A DNA stretch of 64,000 nt from Promethearchaeota archaeon (GTDB lineage: Archaea > Asgardarchaeota > Lokiarchaeia > Sigyniarchaeales > SOKP01): positions 62,001 through 126,000 of the forward strand of contig JAHLWP010000008.1 of the NCBI GenBank assembly GCA_019057865.1. The letters run 5' to 3'. The notes under the pieces are model-generated. The model ran no database searches. It saw only the letters and a list, made by a program, of their open reading frames with translations, and was not told the origin of the DNA. Position 1 is the stretch's first letter; each line of letters begins with the position of its first letter. Positions 43,277 through 52,921 of the stretch are shown here, in pieces. A program made the translations under genes and the position numbers.

Positions 43277-43879
43277 TTATTTCTCCTTATCTGTTTCCTC
43301 AGCTTTTGCCCTTTCTTCTTTCAATTTTGCTGCATTATCCAATAATTTTTTAAATCCAACAGCGTTCATCAATTCTTGGCATTCTTTTACCGCTTCAGGA
43401 TAAGAATGGACAGTAGGTGGTAATGGCGGCAACCCATAAGATTCCCTTAAATCCCTCCATTTTTTATTATTTTCACCAGTTGCAGGAACACCGTGTCCTG
43501 TAGCATAAAAAATATCATTAGCTAATCCAAAATGAGAATCTAAAATATAACCTTCTTCCACCGCAATGTTTCTAAGTTTGATTATCATATCAGTGACAGG
43601 AATATCTCTAGGACAGCGCTCATAGCAATAATAACAAGTTGAGCATAACCATATATCAATATCTTTTAGTACAGATTCATCTCCAGTTAAAGCTCTTCTA
43701 ATAGCAGAACGTGTTCGATAAGCAGTTCTTCTACCAGAAGGACAACTACCAGTACAAGTACCACAATTTATGCAAGCTCTTATCTTTTCTAAACCAGCGT
43801 CAACAAATTTTTGAGCAATTCTAGAGCTTGTAGATTTGTATACTTTTCTTTTGATATACTTTTCCACATTTTCACTCAT
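43277..43879 (-). CDS. hdrC: HdrC, Fe-S subunit
   Basis: 200 residues with two [4Fe-4S] motifs: CINCGTCTGSCPSG near residue 36 and CSTCYYCYERCP near residue 80. It carries electrons from HdrA to HdrB. First gene of the hdrC-B-A-flxD-C-B-A operon, all on the minus strand with gaps of at most a few tens of bases. The promoter must lie in the 240-base gap 43880-44119. Confidence 0.9.
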   Translation of the reverse strand: MSENVEKYIKRKVYKSTSSRIAQKFVDAGLEKIRACINCGTCTGSCPSGRRTAYRTRSAIRRALTGDESVLKDIDIWLCSTCYYCYERCPRDIPVTDMIIKLRNIAVEEGYILDSHFGLANDIFYATGHGVPATGENNKKWRDLRESYGLPPLPPTVHSYPEAVKECQELMNAVGFKKLLDNAAKLKEERAKAEETDKEK

Positions 43880-43957
43880 GTTTAATTCAAATCACTTAAA
43901 TAATTTTAAACTTGATTTGCAATTTTGTAAAAAAGTCTAAGCTTTACTTTTTTAACT

Positions 43958-43971
43958 TGTTTGATCAAACA
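43958..43971. promoter_or_regulatory. Perfect 14-bp palindrome upstream of the hdr-flx operon
   Basis: TGTTTGATCAAACA is its own reverse complement and lies 79 bases before the hdrC start. It is the clearest dyad in the gap and could be an operator for a dimeric regulator. There is no experimental support. Confidence 0.35.
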
Positions 43972-44119
43972 GTTTTGATTAACAATCTTAAGAAGTGAAA
44001 AGTACTTTTATTAAAAAAATTTGTTATCGATATTTAATAACCAAATTGATTGTATTAGTTATTTCTTATATCTAATAATTTTATAAGAAAATTGGATTTG
44101 GATTCAAAAATTAATTTCC

Positions 44120-44350
44120 TCAATTATAAATCCTATACAATTCTTCTAAATATTTGATTTGCTTTTTCTCAGATAAAAAAGCAAGTTCTTTTATTATAGA
44201 TTTCTTCTTTTTTTCAGAAATATTTAAATTCTTCAATTTTTCTCGAATATCTTTTCGCAAAACTGAATAGATTCTTTTCCAATAAGCTTTAACTTCTTTG
44301 ATTTCTTCAAAATCTTCATTACTTATATCATCACTAATTTTTAACACCAA
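44120..44350 (-). CDS. Small charged helical protein, unknown
   Basis: 76 residues, strongly Lys/Glu-rich and predicted all-helical (KEVKAYWKRIYSVLRKDI, then ISEKKKKSIIKELAFLSE). No Cys or hydrophobic span. TTG 44350 or GTG 44347 would be the start. Coding status is plausible from its composition but unproven. Confidence 0.4.
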   Translation of the reverse strand: MVLKISDDISNEDFEEIKEVKAYWKRIYSVLRKDIREKLKNLNISEKKKKSIIKELAFLSEKKQIKYLEELYRIYN

Positions 44351-44479
44351 AAATTATCTTTTTTATAATTTTCATTTTTCTGATATAATTATGCTTCTAT
44401 TGTTTAATAAAAAATTTGTAGTCCAATCCTTCAAAAATCAAATTATTAGAAAAATTAAATATCAATTTAAATTAGAAAA

Positions 44480-45541
44480 TTAAAATTTAAATTCTAGGAT
44501 TAAGTGTGTCTTACTTTTAAATCCTCCCATTTTCTGAGCTGCTTTCTGGTTAGCAATATTTTCTGCACCTACTGGCCAATATCCCCATCGAAAAAAACTT
44601 TTAGTCTTTCTATTAAAACCTCTTAAAGAAGTTTCTCCATACATTAGCAATGCTAGTCCTTTTCTCCTATGATTTGGATCTACTACCCAATCATGGAAGC
44701 TAACAGAATCTAATCTTCCGTGTTTATCAGTATGAAAGATATTAGGAACAAGATATCCAGATGCTACTATTTTTTCGGTTGGCTTATGATATACAACCCA
44801 TACCATCCATTCACGGCCATAAGAAAAAATAAAATCAACTAAAAATTTGAGGTTCAAAGAATTTTTGGGGGTTATTTGGGCAGATGGAGGTTGGTATTCA
44901 ATGTGAAGTCTCAATATTTCATCTATGACATCCCAAATTCCTTCTTTACCAGGAATTATATATTCATATTCAGTAAAATCATAACTAGGTAGTTTATGTG
45001 GATCTAATTTTAATCCAACACAATAATAACGATCTTCTTCAAACTTCACATAGAATCTCTTTTTAAGAAAAGTTTCTTGATAAATAGGTGGATTTATAGG
45101 ACATCCAACAAATAAATCCTTACTACTCCCCTCAACCATAAAACCCCATCCGTATATAACTGTAGGAATATTAATTGGACCTCTTATTTCCTTATATTTA
45201 TTTCGCCTTGCATACTCGATTAATTCATTGACTAAAAATTCAATTTTATAGGCATCATGATCATACACACCAAAATAACCAAAATATAAAGTACTACCTT
45301 GATCATCGTATACAATTACAATTCCTACAACTTTATCTGTATTTTTATTAAATCTATTTTTATTAATCTCTTTTTCAAGTAATATTGCTTTAGCTTTAAA
45401 TGATTTAAAATCCACCAAAACATATTTATGAAGTTCAGGTAGAATTGGAAGATTTATCCCTAGATGTAAGTATTTTAAGATCTCATCTAATTTTTCTGTA
45501 ATTCGAATACTTAATTCTGCTTTTTGCGTTGAATGTACCAT
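44480..45541 (-). CDS. GNAT-fold acetyltransferase with tandem-like halves
   Basis: 353 residues. The C-terminal half has HDWVVDPNHRRKGLALLMYGE (acetyl-CoA loop V-x-P-x-x-R-R-K-G-L-A) and ENIANQKAAQKMGGF. The N-terminal half (VVGIVIVYDDQGS, FGYFGVYDH, GPINIPT, WGF) resembles a second, degenerate GNAT unit like those of the YghO/GNAT-pair proteins. Substrate unknown. The 44351-44479 gap is non-coding. Confidence 0.7.
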   Translation of the reverse strand: MVHSTQKAELSIRITEKLDEILKYLHLGINLPILPELHKYVLVDFKSFKAKAILLEKEINKNRFNKNTDKVVGIVIVYDDQGSTLYFGYFGVYDHDAYKIEFLVNELIEYARRNKYKEIRGPINIPTVIYGWGFMVEGSSKDLFVGCPINPPIYQETFLKKRFYVKFEEDRYYCVGLKLDPHKLPSYDFTEYEYIIPGKEGIWDVIDEILRLHIEYQPPSAQITPKNSLNLKFLVDFIFSYGREWMVWVVYHKPTEKIVASGYLVPNIFHTDKHGRLDSVSFHDWVVDPNHRRKGLALLMYGETSLRGFNRKTKSFFRWGYWPVGAENIANQKAAQKMGGFKSKTHLILEFKF

Positions 45542-45655
45542 AATAACAATCTATTTTAATTAATTATAAAAATCTATTTTTTAATTTATTTAAATCTTTA
45601 TAATATGGGAATAAAAATGTTGAAGATAATATATTTTCTTAATAATTAAAGATTG

Positions 45656-46360
45656 CTATAATCTATGTACCCACGCATAGTAGATTAATCCGACACATAA
45701 GAGTGTAATAACTGATGTAGTAATACTCCATATTGATCTGAATAAAAGATCATTGGAATAATTATAGTAAACCATCCCATACAAAGTAAATGCAAATCCA
45801 AATATTCCTAAAAAATAGTATCCTAATTTTTTTTTTAATTTAACATCTTCAAAGCCTTTGTATAATTTTAATGATGTTATGATAAAAGGACTTAACATAA
45901 AAATAGTAATAAAAAAATAGAGAACAATAAGGAACTCCAAGGCAAACTTTGGCCTCCAGTTTGGATCCTTAACGAAAGTAATTCCTCCAGGTATATTTAA
46001 GCAAATAATAAGTGAAAATGTATATAAAATTATATATGAAGCCCACTTTCTTAATAAATTCTCCTTACCAGCTTGAAGGAGATTTATATTAAATAAAACT
46101 AGAAAAATAGGAGAAAGCAGTACAACATAAGCGGCAATAATATATATGATTGACATCAATAACTCATTATCTAGAGGTGGATAAACAGCATTAAGAATAA
46201 ACCCAATAGAAAGAGAAAAATAAAAACCACTCAATGTTAATGTTAATCTGTTTCTATTTCTCTTTAAGATTTTGTACGCTATAATTAAAAAGATACCTGT
46301 AAATATTAATTGCGTAAGATATATAGTTAATATTCTAGCAAAATCGTTTTGTAATAACAT
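45656..46360 (-). CDS. Seven-span membrane protein, unknown
   Basis: 234 residues with seven clearly hydrophobic helices separated by short loops, with N-terminus MLLQNDFARILTIYL and no soluble domain. The layout is like sensor-input 7TM modules found in Asgard archaea but without an attached kinase. No conserved catalytic residue is recognised. Confidence 0.65.
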   Translation of the reverse strand: MLLQNDFARILTIYLTQLIFTGIFLIIAYKILKRNRNRLTLTLSGFYFSLSIGFILNAVYPPLDNELLMSIIYIIAAYVVLLSPIFLVLFNINLLQAGKENLLRKWASYIILYTFSLIICLNIPGGITFVKDPNWRPKFALEFLIVLYFFITIFMLSPFIITSLKLYKGFEDVKLKKKLGYYFLGIFGFAFTLYGMVYYNYSNDLLFRSIWSITTSVITLLCVGLIYYAWVHRL

Positions 46361-46482
46361 TTTAATTTCATATAATTAATGTTTTATAATCTAAATATAG
46401 TATTCTAAATTAGTGAAATATATTAATTTTTATCAATCAGAAGATAATTTGATGTTTTATCGATTTTTCTTCTTACAAATTT

Positions 46483-47721
46483 TTAACCTTTGAAAAAATT
46501 TGTTTTTGTATAAGCATTAAAATTTAAAACTTTAAGAAGTTTTGAAGCTTCTGGGATTATTTTTAGGTTATTCTTGATATTTCCTTTATAATAGTTAAAA
46601 ACTATATTATCTTCAAAAATATTTTTATTCTTTTTATAATCCCAACTAAAAATATAACCCCTGGGCTTAAAGCCAGCTTTAAAAAAGATTTTTTGATGTA
46701 ATGGTTCGAATGATGAGACAAAACATTCAAAATATCTAACATCAGAATTCTCTATTAATTTTTTAATTTGTTTAATGAACACATGTAATTCTTCTAGATT
46801 CTTAACTTTATACTTTGTTTTTTCTATGGATTTAGTATACGGATTATAGATGAATTTAAAGTAGGAATCTGAGTTTTTATATAATAAAATCATTGCTTTA
46901 AAACCGAATCTATCTTCATCAATTTTTTTATATAAATTCCTTTCTATTTTCTTCATTTTAAGCTCATCGAAAGATATCTTTGGATTTTCTACTTTCGGGG
47001 ACCCTAAATGAAATCTGCTATTGGAATAATTATAACAACCTAACGCTTGACGAATAATTTTCGGTTTTTTCTTATCACGATATTTATCCAAAGCATTTTT
47101 ATCATAGATAATGTGCATGAAATCCGATTCAATGTTATTAAAAAACACATCTTTATTCGGAAAAAATGCGATGGGTTTTAATCCACATAGAGAAGTTAAT
47201 AGTTGAGGAATATTATCATATGTACGTACATCTGCGTACCATACTAAAATTTTATCTTTATTTACTTTCCATGCGTATAAAATACAACCAATAAAAGCTT
47301 TCAAAATATTAATAATTTTTTGATATTTTCTCTTTATTGCAAATCCATATAGTAACCCCCGTTTCTTCTCAAATTCCATATGAGCAGCAAAACAACCAAC
47401 TACTTCATTTGAATTTAACTTGAATAAGAACCAATGATAATTGGAATCCATTATCATATTTTTTATTTCTTGAACATCTTCCATTTGTTTATAAGGATAT
47501 GTACCTTCGTACACATCTTTAAAAATTTGGGTTATAACTCCAGCATCAGCTGGTTTTGCTAAATGAATAATAGGACAAATTCTTTGATTATCTCGATTTA
47601 AATCTAATTCAAAATCAAGGTTTAGTATATTTTTATAATCTGAACTAAAACTTCCATCATAAAGATCTAAAAATTCATCCAGTGTTATAATTGGTTTTAA
47701 TATTAGTTTACTTACCTGCAT
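46483..47721 (-). CDS. GNAT-like acetyltransferase with C-terminal extension
   Basis: 412 residues. Residues 50-200 read as a GNAT domain (IIHLAKPADAGVITQIFKD, EVVGCFAAHMEF, LYGFAIKRKYQK, LTSLCGLKPIAFFPN). The second half (residues 230-400) has a similar strand/helix rhythm and ends with KIFFKAGFKPRGYIF, another GNAT-type C-terminal motif, so this may be a tandem GNAT. The acetyl-CoA loop of the first half is degenerate (KRKYQKIIN). Substrate unknown. Confidence 0.6.
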   Translation of the reverse strand: MQVSKLILKPIITLDEFLDLYDGSFSSDYKNILNLDFELDLNRDNQRICPIIHLAKPADAGVITQIFKDVYEGTYPYKQMEDVQEIKNMIMDSNYHWFLFKLNSNEVVGCFAAHMEFEKKRGLLYGFAIKRKYQKIINILKAFIGCILYAWKVNKDKILVWYADVRTYDNIPQLLTSLCGLKPIAFFPNKDVFFNNIESDFMHIIYDKNALDKYRDKKKPKIIRQALGCYNYSNSRFHLGSPKVENPKISFDELKMKKIERNLYKKIDEDRFGFKAMILLYKNSDSYFKFIYNPYTKSIEKTKYKVKNLEELHVFIKQIKKLIENSDVRYFECFVSSFEPLHQKIFFKAGFKPRGYIFSWDYKKNKNIFEDNIVFNYYKGNIKNNLKIIPEASKLLKVLNFNAYTKTNFFKG

Positions 47722-47758
47722 TTTTACTATTTATTTAATCTTATTATGTTAAAAGATT

Positions 47759-48151
47759 TTAAAAAAATGGACCATGCTTAATATAGGATTGAACTAATGT
47801 ATGACGTAAAAATTGGATTTTAGTATTATTTGGATTTAACCGTCCTGCAATTGCTATAGCTTTTTTAGCCATTTCAATATTACCTTTATCAAGATAAGTG
47901 ATTGTTAATAATCCCCATGCTTCCTCTTTAGAGGAATTATATTCTGTTGCTGCTTTAAAGCAATCAATAGCTTTATCTAATTCTCCTAAGCGTCGTTTTG
48001 CTATACCAAGGAGAAGCCAGGCTTCGTCATTTGTAGGTTCAGTTAAAACGATTTTACTTAGAAATTTCTCTGCTTTAGCATTTTTTTTTTCGTCTAAATA
48101 TTCTGTAGCTTTATCGATTTGCTTATCTAATATAGGTTTATTTATCTGCAT
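47759..48151 (-). CDS. TPR-repeat protein
   Basis: 130 residues containing about three tetratricopeptide units: residues 28-60 (FLSKIVLTEPTNDEAWLLLG), 62-95 (KRRLGELDKAIDCFKAA) and 96-125 (EEAWGLLTITYLDKGNIEMA). Such proteins are adaptors; no partner is indicated. Start ATG 48151. Confidence 0.8.
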   Translation of the reverse strand: MQINKPILDKQIDKATEYLDEKKNAKAEKFLSKIVLTEPTNDEAWLLLGIAKRRLGELDKAIDCFKAATEYNSSKEEAWGLLTITYLDKGNIEMAKKAIAIAGRLNPNNTKIQFLRHTLVQSYIKHGPFF

Positions 48152-48491
48152 AATATCACTTTCTTAAAAATATAATACTATTAATTTAATTATATCTGAT
48201 TCACATATTTATAGATTTAACTTTTTTTAAATATTTCCAATTTAGTTAAATTTTTTCCCAGAAAAATAAAAGATTGAGAAGTATATAAAGGAAAAAAACA
48301 TCCACATACTTGTATTATTAATTTTAAGATAAATTAATTTGTGTGTAAAAATTATTATCATTAGAAGTAAAAAACTAAGATGAAATTAATCAAAACTTCT
48401 TTTAACTTTTACATCATAGAAAAAATAGTGAAATCTAAAATGATATTTAATATGAATCAGTACTCAAAATCCTTGAGAAATCTATATTAAC
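48152..48491. other. Gene-free 340-base stretch
   Basis: AT-rich with no credible frame, RNA or repeat. It separates the TPR gene from the two small genes at 48492 and 48970, all on the minus strand, so it holds the TPR gene promoter and a terminator-like T-rich end for the gene at 48492. Confidence 0.4.
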
Positions 48492-48740
48492 TTATGAAAT
48501 TTCTGGATGCTTTTTTTCAATATTGTTTAAAGTATAAACTAATTCAGTAAGTAATTTTTCATTAGGATAAGCATTTATCGTTTCGCTTAAAATATTTAGA
48601 ATTTGATTAGCAAGAGATTTTTCTTGTTCGGTAAGTATAGATTTGCCATTGAATAACAAATCGAATTCCTCTTCAAACCATAGTAAATCTCTTCTAAATT
48701 CGCTCTTTAATATTTTATGATAGTCATAACTTAAAGTCAT
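48492..48740 (-). CDS. Small helical protein, unknown (duplicated leader with 48970 gene)
   Basis: About 82 residues, MTLSYDYHKILKSEFRRD at the start, helical throughout, Glu/Leu-rich. I place the start at ATG 48740 because GAGGAGACGT lies just before it; an in-frame ATG at 48758 would precede the Shine-Dalgarno. Unrecognised. Its upstream sequence is closely similar to that of the next gene. Confidence 0.5.
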   Translation of the reverse strand: MTLSYDYHKILKSEFRRDLLWFEEEFDLLFNGKSILTEQEKSLANQILNILSETINAYPNEKLLTELVYTLNNIEKKHPEIS

Positions 48741-48860
48741 ACGTCTCCTCAAACGCATATAAATTCAAATAGCCTAACATAATAATTAAAGTACCCATTT
48801 AAAAATTTATGCACTTAAATGGTTTTTCAAGAAAGTAATTTGAAAAAAAAGAATTTAATC
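48741..48860 (-). promoter_or_regulatory. Leader/promoter module A, similar to 49348-49470
   Basis: Minus-strand upstream region of the gene at 48492. Shared with the other module in order: a run of A after TTTTTTTTC-like sequence, TTTAAAAAT..., and the GAGGAGAC ribosome-binding segment (plus strand: GTCTCCTCAAA). The similarity covers roughly 80-100 bases with gaps. Confidence 0.45.
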
Positions 48861-48969
48861 TTAAATAGTTAAATTACGTCGGATTTATTAACAATTTTCC
48901 TTTAAGATTATAATTAAACATGATAAAATGTTTTGATTAATTTATACAATCTTTTAATCAGAATAACCA

Positions 48970-49347
48970 TTAGAAAGGAAAATTCGGATTTACTTTAAAT
49001 AGATCTTTACCATGAATAATATTTTTTAGTTCGATTATAATTCTGTTTACATCATTATTTCCTTCTATTTTTGAATTATAGATCTGAGAAAATTCTTCTG
49101 GAGTATGTCTACTATTCTGAATTTCAAATGAGCTGATTGAATAATTTTCTTTTTTATGAGAACCTGAAAGCACAAAGAGACGAGGATATTTTCTTTTCGG
49201 AAAGGGCTTTTTTTCTCTTAAAGTAATTTTAAATACATCATCAGAATCTTTAACATCTTCTAAAGATATATTTTTCCACTTTTCAATTTTCTTAATAAGA
49301 TTTCTAAATTCACTACTAACTTCTTGTTTTCTAGTAAATATACCCAT
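48970..49347 (-). CDS. Small protein, unknown
   Basis: About 125 residues, MGIFTRKQEVSSEFRNLI at the start, a mix of strands and helices with basic stretches (KPFPKRKYPRLFVLSGSHKK). Start ATG 49347 follows GAGGAGACAA; the in-frame ATG at 49359 lies before it. No known family. Its leader is shared with the gene at 48492, suggesting coordinated control. Confidence 0.5.
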   Translation of the reverse strand: MGIFTRKQEVSSEFRNLIKKIEKWKNISLEDVKDSDDVFKITLREKKPFPKRKYPRLFVLSGSHKKENYSISSFEIQNSRHTPEEFSQIYNSKIEGNNDVNRIIIELKNIIHGKDLFKVNPNFPF

Positions 49348-49470
49348 TTGTCTCCTCAAAAACCAATATAAACCAAAAATGTTTATGGTCTACCATAAAT
49401 AATAAAGTTCATATTTAAAAACCTATTTTAAATTACAATTTTTCGAAATAGTAATGCGAAAAAAAGGAAA
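49348..49470 (-). promoter_or_regulatory. Leader/promoter module B, similar to 48741-48860
   Basis: See module A. Both have the same order of GTCTCCTCAAA, ATATAAA, AATAATTAAAGT or AATAATAAAGTT, ATTTAAAAA, and AGTAAT-x-x-GAAAAAAA on the plus strand. Confidence 0.45.
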
Positions 49471-49510
49471 TTCGATAGGTTTATTATAGTAGTAGATAAG
49501 ATATTAGTAT

Positions 49511-52327
49511 TCAATTTCTTGTTCGTGGAATAGAAAAATAAAATGTACTTCCCTTATTTTTTCCCTCTGATTCAACCCAAATTTTTCCGCCATGTAATTC
49601 AATAATTTTCTTTGAAATATATAATCCAAGTCCAGTCCCTTCTATCTCCACATCCCATCCTTGCCCGTATCTTTCGATTTTACCAAATTGTTTAAACAAT
49701 TGACCTTTTTCTTCTTCAGTAATTCCAATTCCACTATCTTTAACAGAAATTATAAAAAAATTATCTTCTATTTCAGATTTAATAGTTATATTTCCACCCG
49801 GGGGTGTATATTTTATTGAGTTTATTAACAAATTTGAAATTACCTCATGAATCCTTTCTTTATCAAATTCTGCTTTTAGCTTGTCATGCAAAATAAATGA
49901 TAAAGCTTGATTTCTTAATTTGGCTAAACCTTGTAGCTCTTTTATTGAATATTTAATTAAGAAATTCAAATCTTCTTCAGTAATATTTAATTGTAATTGA
50001 CCTTGGTCTAGCTTTGAGCCTTGTAAAAGTAGATTAATAATTTTTTCTAATCGACTACTTCCGTCTTTGATTTCTCCTAAAACTGTAATAACATCAGTAT
50101 CAAATTTAGATTTGTGTAGTGTTAATAAAAGTTCAGTAAATCCTTTAATTGAAATTAATGGGGTTTTCAATTCATGCGAAGTTCTTGATAATAACTCTGT
50201 TTTTAATTTATTTATTTCATTTAACATAATATTTTGTGCCTCTAAGTCTTGTTGTACTTGCCATCGTTTCTGTTCAATTTCAATAGCATCGCAGATCAAA
50301 AATAACACTAATTTATCTTGATTAGTTATTATCGGATTGTTTTTATAGAATATACAAACTCCACTATTAAATTGATTTTGAGAAGGAATTAATTTTCCAT
50401 AACATCCTATTAAATTAGTATTTTCAATAAATTGATCAATTTTAGCATATTTAGTTTCATTTATATTAAAAAATGTTTGAGGAAAATCATGACTTTCATG
50501 AAATAATTCACTCACAAAAAGTTTGTCAAAAAAATCATCAGGATTGTAATCAAATACTCTTTTATCTGAAGTAATTATCTGATACTGTTCTTTTTCATTA
50601 TAAATACTTTTGTGTACATATAAGATAAGATCCCCGTTTAATAATTTATTACAAGTTTTTAATAATAATTGGATATTCTTTTGGATCTTTGTTGTAAAAC
50701 TTAAGAAATTAATATTTAATTCATAAATTAATTCTTCATACATCTTCTTTTCAGTAACATCTTCCACCCATAATCTAAAACTAATTAATTCCCCTTTTTC
50801 GTTATAATGGTTCACTTTTTTTCCAGAAAGCCATTTTAATTTTCCTTCTTTATGAATTATCCTAAATTCTAATTCTCTATCTTCCATTGATTTGAAAAAT
50901 TTATTGATATCATCAGGATGGATGAGATTAACCATCATTTCTTCATTTTTCAATTCATCATGCTCATAACCAAATATATTCAATAATCTTGGATTAATAT
51001 AGGAAATATCTTTATTTACTAAATTAACTTCCATTACTCCTACTGAGGAAGTATTTAATAAATCTCTATATTTTTCCTCTGATTCTCTTAATTTTTCTTC
51101 TGCTTCTTTTTTTTTAGTAATATCCTGAACAATAGCTTGGAAAAAGGTTTTATCTCCGAAATCTAATAAAGTTATTTGTGTATTAACCCACATTGAAGTG
51201 CCATCTTTTTTAAAAACTTGAAATTCAGTAGGTTCTACTTTCTCTCCTTTATATATTCGCCCTAATTTTTTATTTAGAATTGTATATATTTCTGATGGAT
51301 GAAGAGGTAAATGTATATAGGATTTTCCTATAAATTCTTCCTTAGTATATCCAAATAATTTTTCTGTAGTAGAATTATATTCAATGATTTCACCTTTTAG
51401 ATCAAAAAGAATAATAGAATAGGGAGAAGTTTCGATTAAATGACGATATTTTTCTTCAGACTCTTTTAGTTTTTTCTCTGATAATTGCCTTTCAGTTATA
51501 TCTTCAAGAGTGACTAAAATTCCAGCAACTTTATCTTCTGAATCGTAGAGGGGTACCCTATTTGTATCAACCCAAATCAATTCTCCATTATCTAATACCC
51601 AAGATTCAACTTTATGAAATTCAGGTTTTCTTGTATCCATAACAATAGTTTCATGCTTCTTAAGTTGATTTACTTTATCTTCATTAAAGAAAATGTCAAT
51701 ATCAGTTTTACCTATTATATCTTCAGCTTGTTCAATATTTACAAGTTTAGTAAAATTATGATTACAGCCTAAATACACAGAATTAATGTCTTTCCAATAA
51801 ATATACTGAGGTATGTTTTCCATAACCATCTGTAGCATTTCATAAGAGCTTCTTAATGCTTCTTCATATTTTTTTGGATTGATTAATTTCCAAAAACGAA
51901 TTTCTGGAATCGTTGTAGTCAGTTTTTGGAATCTTTCCTCGTTCTCATGTAATTTTTCTTCCAAATCTTTAATCTTAGAAATATTTTTTAAAACAACTAA
52001 TAATTTTTTTTGATGATTTTCATCTTTAATTTTTTTTACTTTTATTTCAAACCATATATGTTTGTTGTTTTTATGCTTAACCCTAATTTCTTGTGAGTGG
52101 ACTTCAGATTCAGTTCCTCTCTTTAAAACCTTAATTACTTTCTTTATATCATCAGGATGTAAAATACTCAAAATTGATTTGCCAATTAAATCTTTATTTG
52201 AATATCCCAGCATATTTTGATAATTATGCTCATTAATAAAATCAAATTTGAATTCATTATCTATTTCCACAACACTTATTAAATCATTGACGTATTCAAG
52301 ATAGGTCTGCGGCTTATAATCGCTCAA
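49511..52327 (-). CDS. Soluble multi-PAS sensor histidine kinase
   Basis: 938 residues without membrane spans. I count four to five PAS/PAC units ending with typical PAC strings (VEDVTEKKMYEEL, VLKNISKIKDLEE, LEDITERQLSEK, IVQDITKKKEAEEK), a helical segment, then HisKA with the phospho-His in SRTSHELKTPLIS, and HATPase_c with NLLINSIKYTPPGG, DSGIGITEEEKGQLF and EGTGLGLYISKKI. It senses a cytoplasmic signal. No response regulator is adjacent, so its partner is elsewhere. Confidence 0.9.
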   Translation of the reverse strand: MSDYKPQTYLEYVNDLISVVEIDNEFKFDFINEHNYQNMLGYSNKDLIGKSILSILHPDDIKKVIKVLKRGTESEVHSQEIRVKHKNNKHIWFEIKVKKIKDENHQKKLLVVLKNISKIKDLEEKLHENEERFQKLTTTIPEIRFWKLINPKKYEEALRSSYEMLQMVMENIPQYIYWKDINSVYLGCNHNFTKLVNIEQAEDIIGKTDIDIFFNEDKVNQLKKHETIVMDTRKPEFHKVESWVLDNGELIWVDTNRVPLYDSEDKVAGILVTLEDITERQLSEKKLKESEEKYRHLIETSPYSIILFDLKGEIIEYNSTTEKLFGYTKEEFIGKSYIHLPLHPSEIYTILNKKLGRIYKGEKVEPTEFQVFKKDGTSMWVNTQITLLDFGDKTFFQAIVQDITKKKEAEEKLRESEEKYRDLLNTSSVGVMEVNLVNKDISYINPRLLNIFGYEHDELKNEEMMVNLIHPDDINKFFKSMEDRELEFRIIHKEGKLKWLSGKKVNHYNEKGELISFRLWVEDVTEKKMYEELIYELNINFLSFTTKIQKNIQLLLKTCNKLLNGDLILYVHKSIYNEKEQYQIITSDKRVFDYNPDDFFDKLFVSELFHESHDFPQTFFNINETKYAKIDQFIENTNLIGCYGKLIPSQNQFNSGVCIFYKNNPIITNQDKLVLFLICDAIEIEQKRWQVQQDLEAQNIMLNEINKLKTELLSRTSHELKTPLISIKGFTELLLTLHKSKFDTDVITVLGEIKDGSSRLEKIINLLLQGSKLDQGQLQLNITEEDLNFLIKYSIKELQGLAKLRNQALSFILHDKLKAEFDKERIHEVISNLLINSIKYTPPGGNITIKSEIEDNFFIISVKDSGIGITEEEKGQLFKQFGKIERYGQGWDVEIEGTGLGLYISKKIIELHGGKIWVESEGKNKGSTFYFSIPRTRN

Positions 52328-52468
52328 CGTCTTAATTTTAAACCTAATATATAGTATGTTTGAAAATCTATTCCTTTTTATAAATGTAAAAAAAACTTTT
52401 AAATATATATATTCGCTTATTTAACACTTACGTAACAAATAAATATGCAAAAAATCTAGTTTGTAAAT

Positions 52469-52900
52469 ATGAAACTAAGTAGTGATGATTTTAAAAATAA
52501 TGAAATGTTGGATAAGAAATTTTCATTTAGAGCTGATAATATATCTCCGCACTTAAAATGGGAAGATGCTCCTGGAAATGCTAAGAGCTTTGCTATTTCT
52601 TGTAATGATCCTGATGCACCTGTAGGTGATTGGATTCATTGGTTAGTACATGATATTCCTGTCAATGTAGAAGAGATACCTCAAGGTGGACCTGTTCCTG
52701 GAATTGAAATTGAAAATGATTACAGACAAAAAGGCTATGGTGGTCCCGCCCCACCTTCAGGTACACATCGATATTTTTTTAGGGTCTATGCGCTTGACAT
52801 TGAGGAATTAGAGGGAGTCACTAAAAATAATTTTATCGAGAAAGTTAAAGAGCATACAATTGAATCTGCAGAAATTATTGGATTATATAAATCTAAGTGA
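52469..52900 (+). CDS. YbhB/YbcL-family PEBP protein
   Basis: 143 residues with the phosphatidylethanolamine-binding-protein ligand pocket: SPHLKWEDAPGNAKSFAI, CNDPDAPVGDWIHWLVHDIP, GYGGPAPPSGTHRYFFRVYAL. The prokaryotic members are related to RAF-kinase-inhibitor proteins; the physiological role is unknown. Diverges from the kinase gene at 49511 across 141 bases. Confidence 0.9.
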   Translation: MKLSSDDFKNNEMLDKKFSFRADNISPHLKWEDAPGNAKSFAISCNDPDAPVGDWIHWLVHDIPVNVEEIPQGGPVPGIEIENDYRQKGYGGPAPPSGTHRYFFRVYALDIEELEGVTKNNFIEKVKEHTIESAEIIGLYKSK

Positions 52901-52921
52901 AGTAATAGGTTTTGTTCAGAT

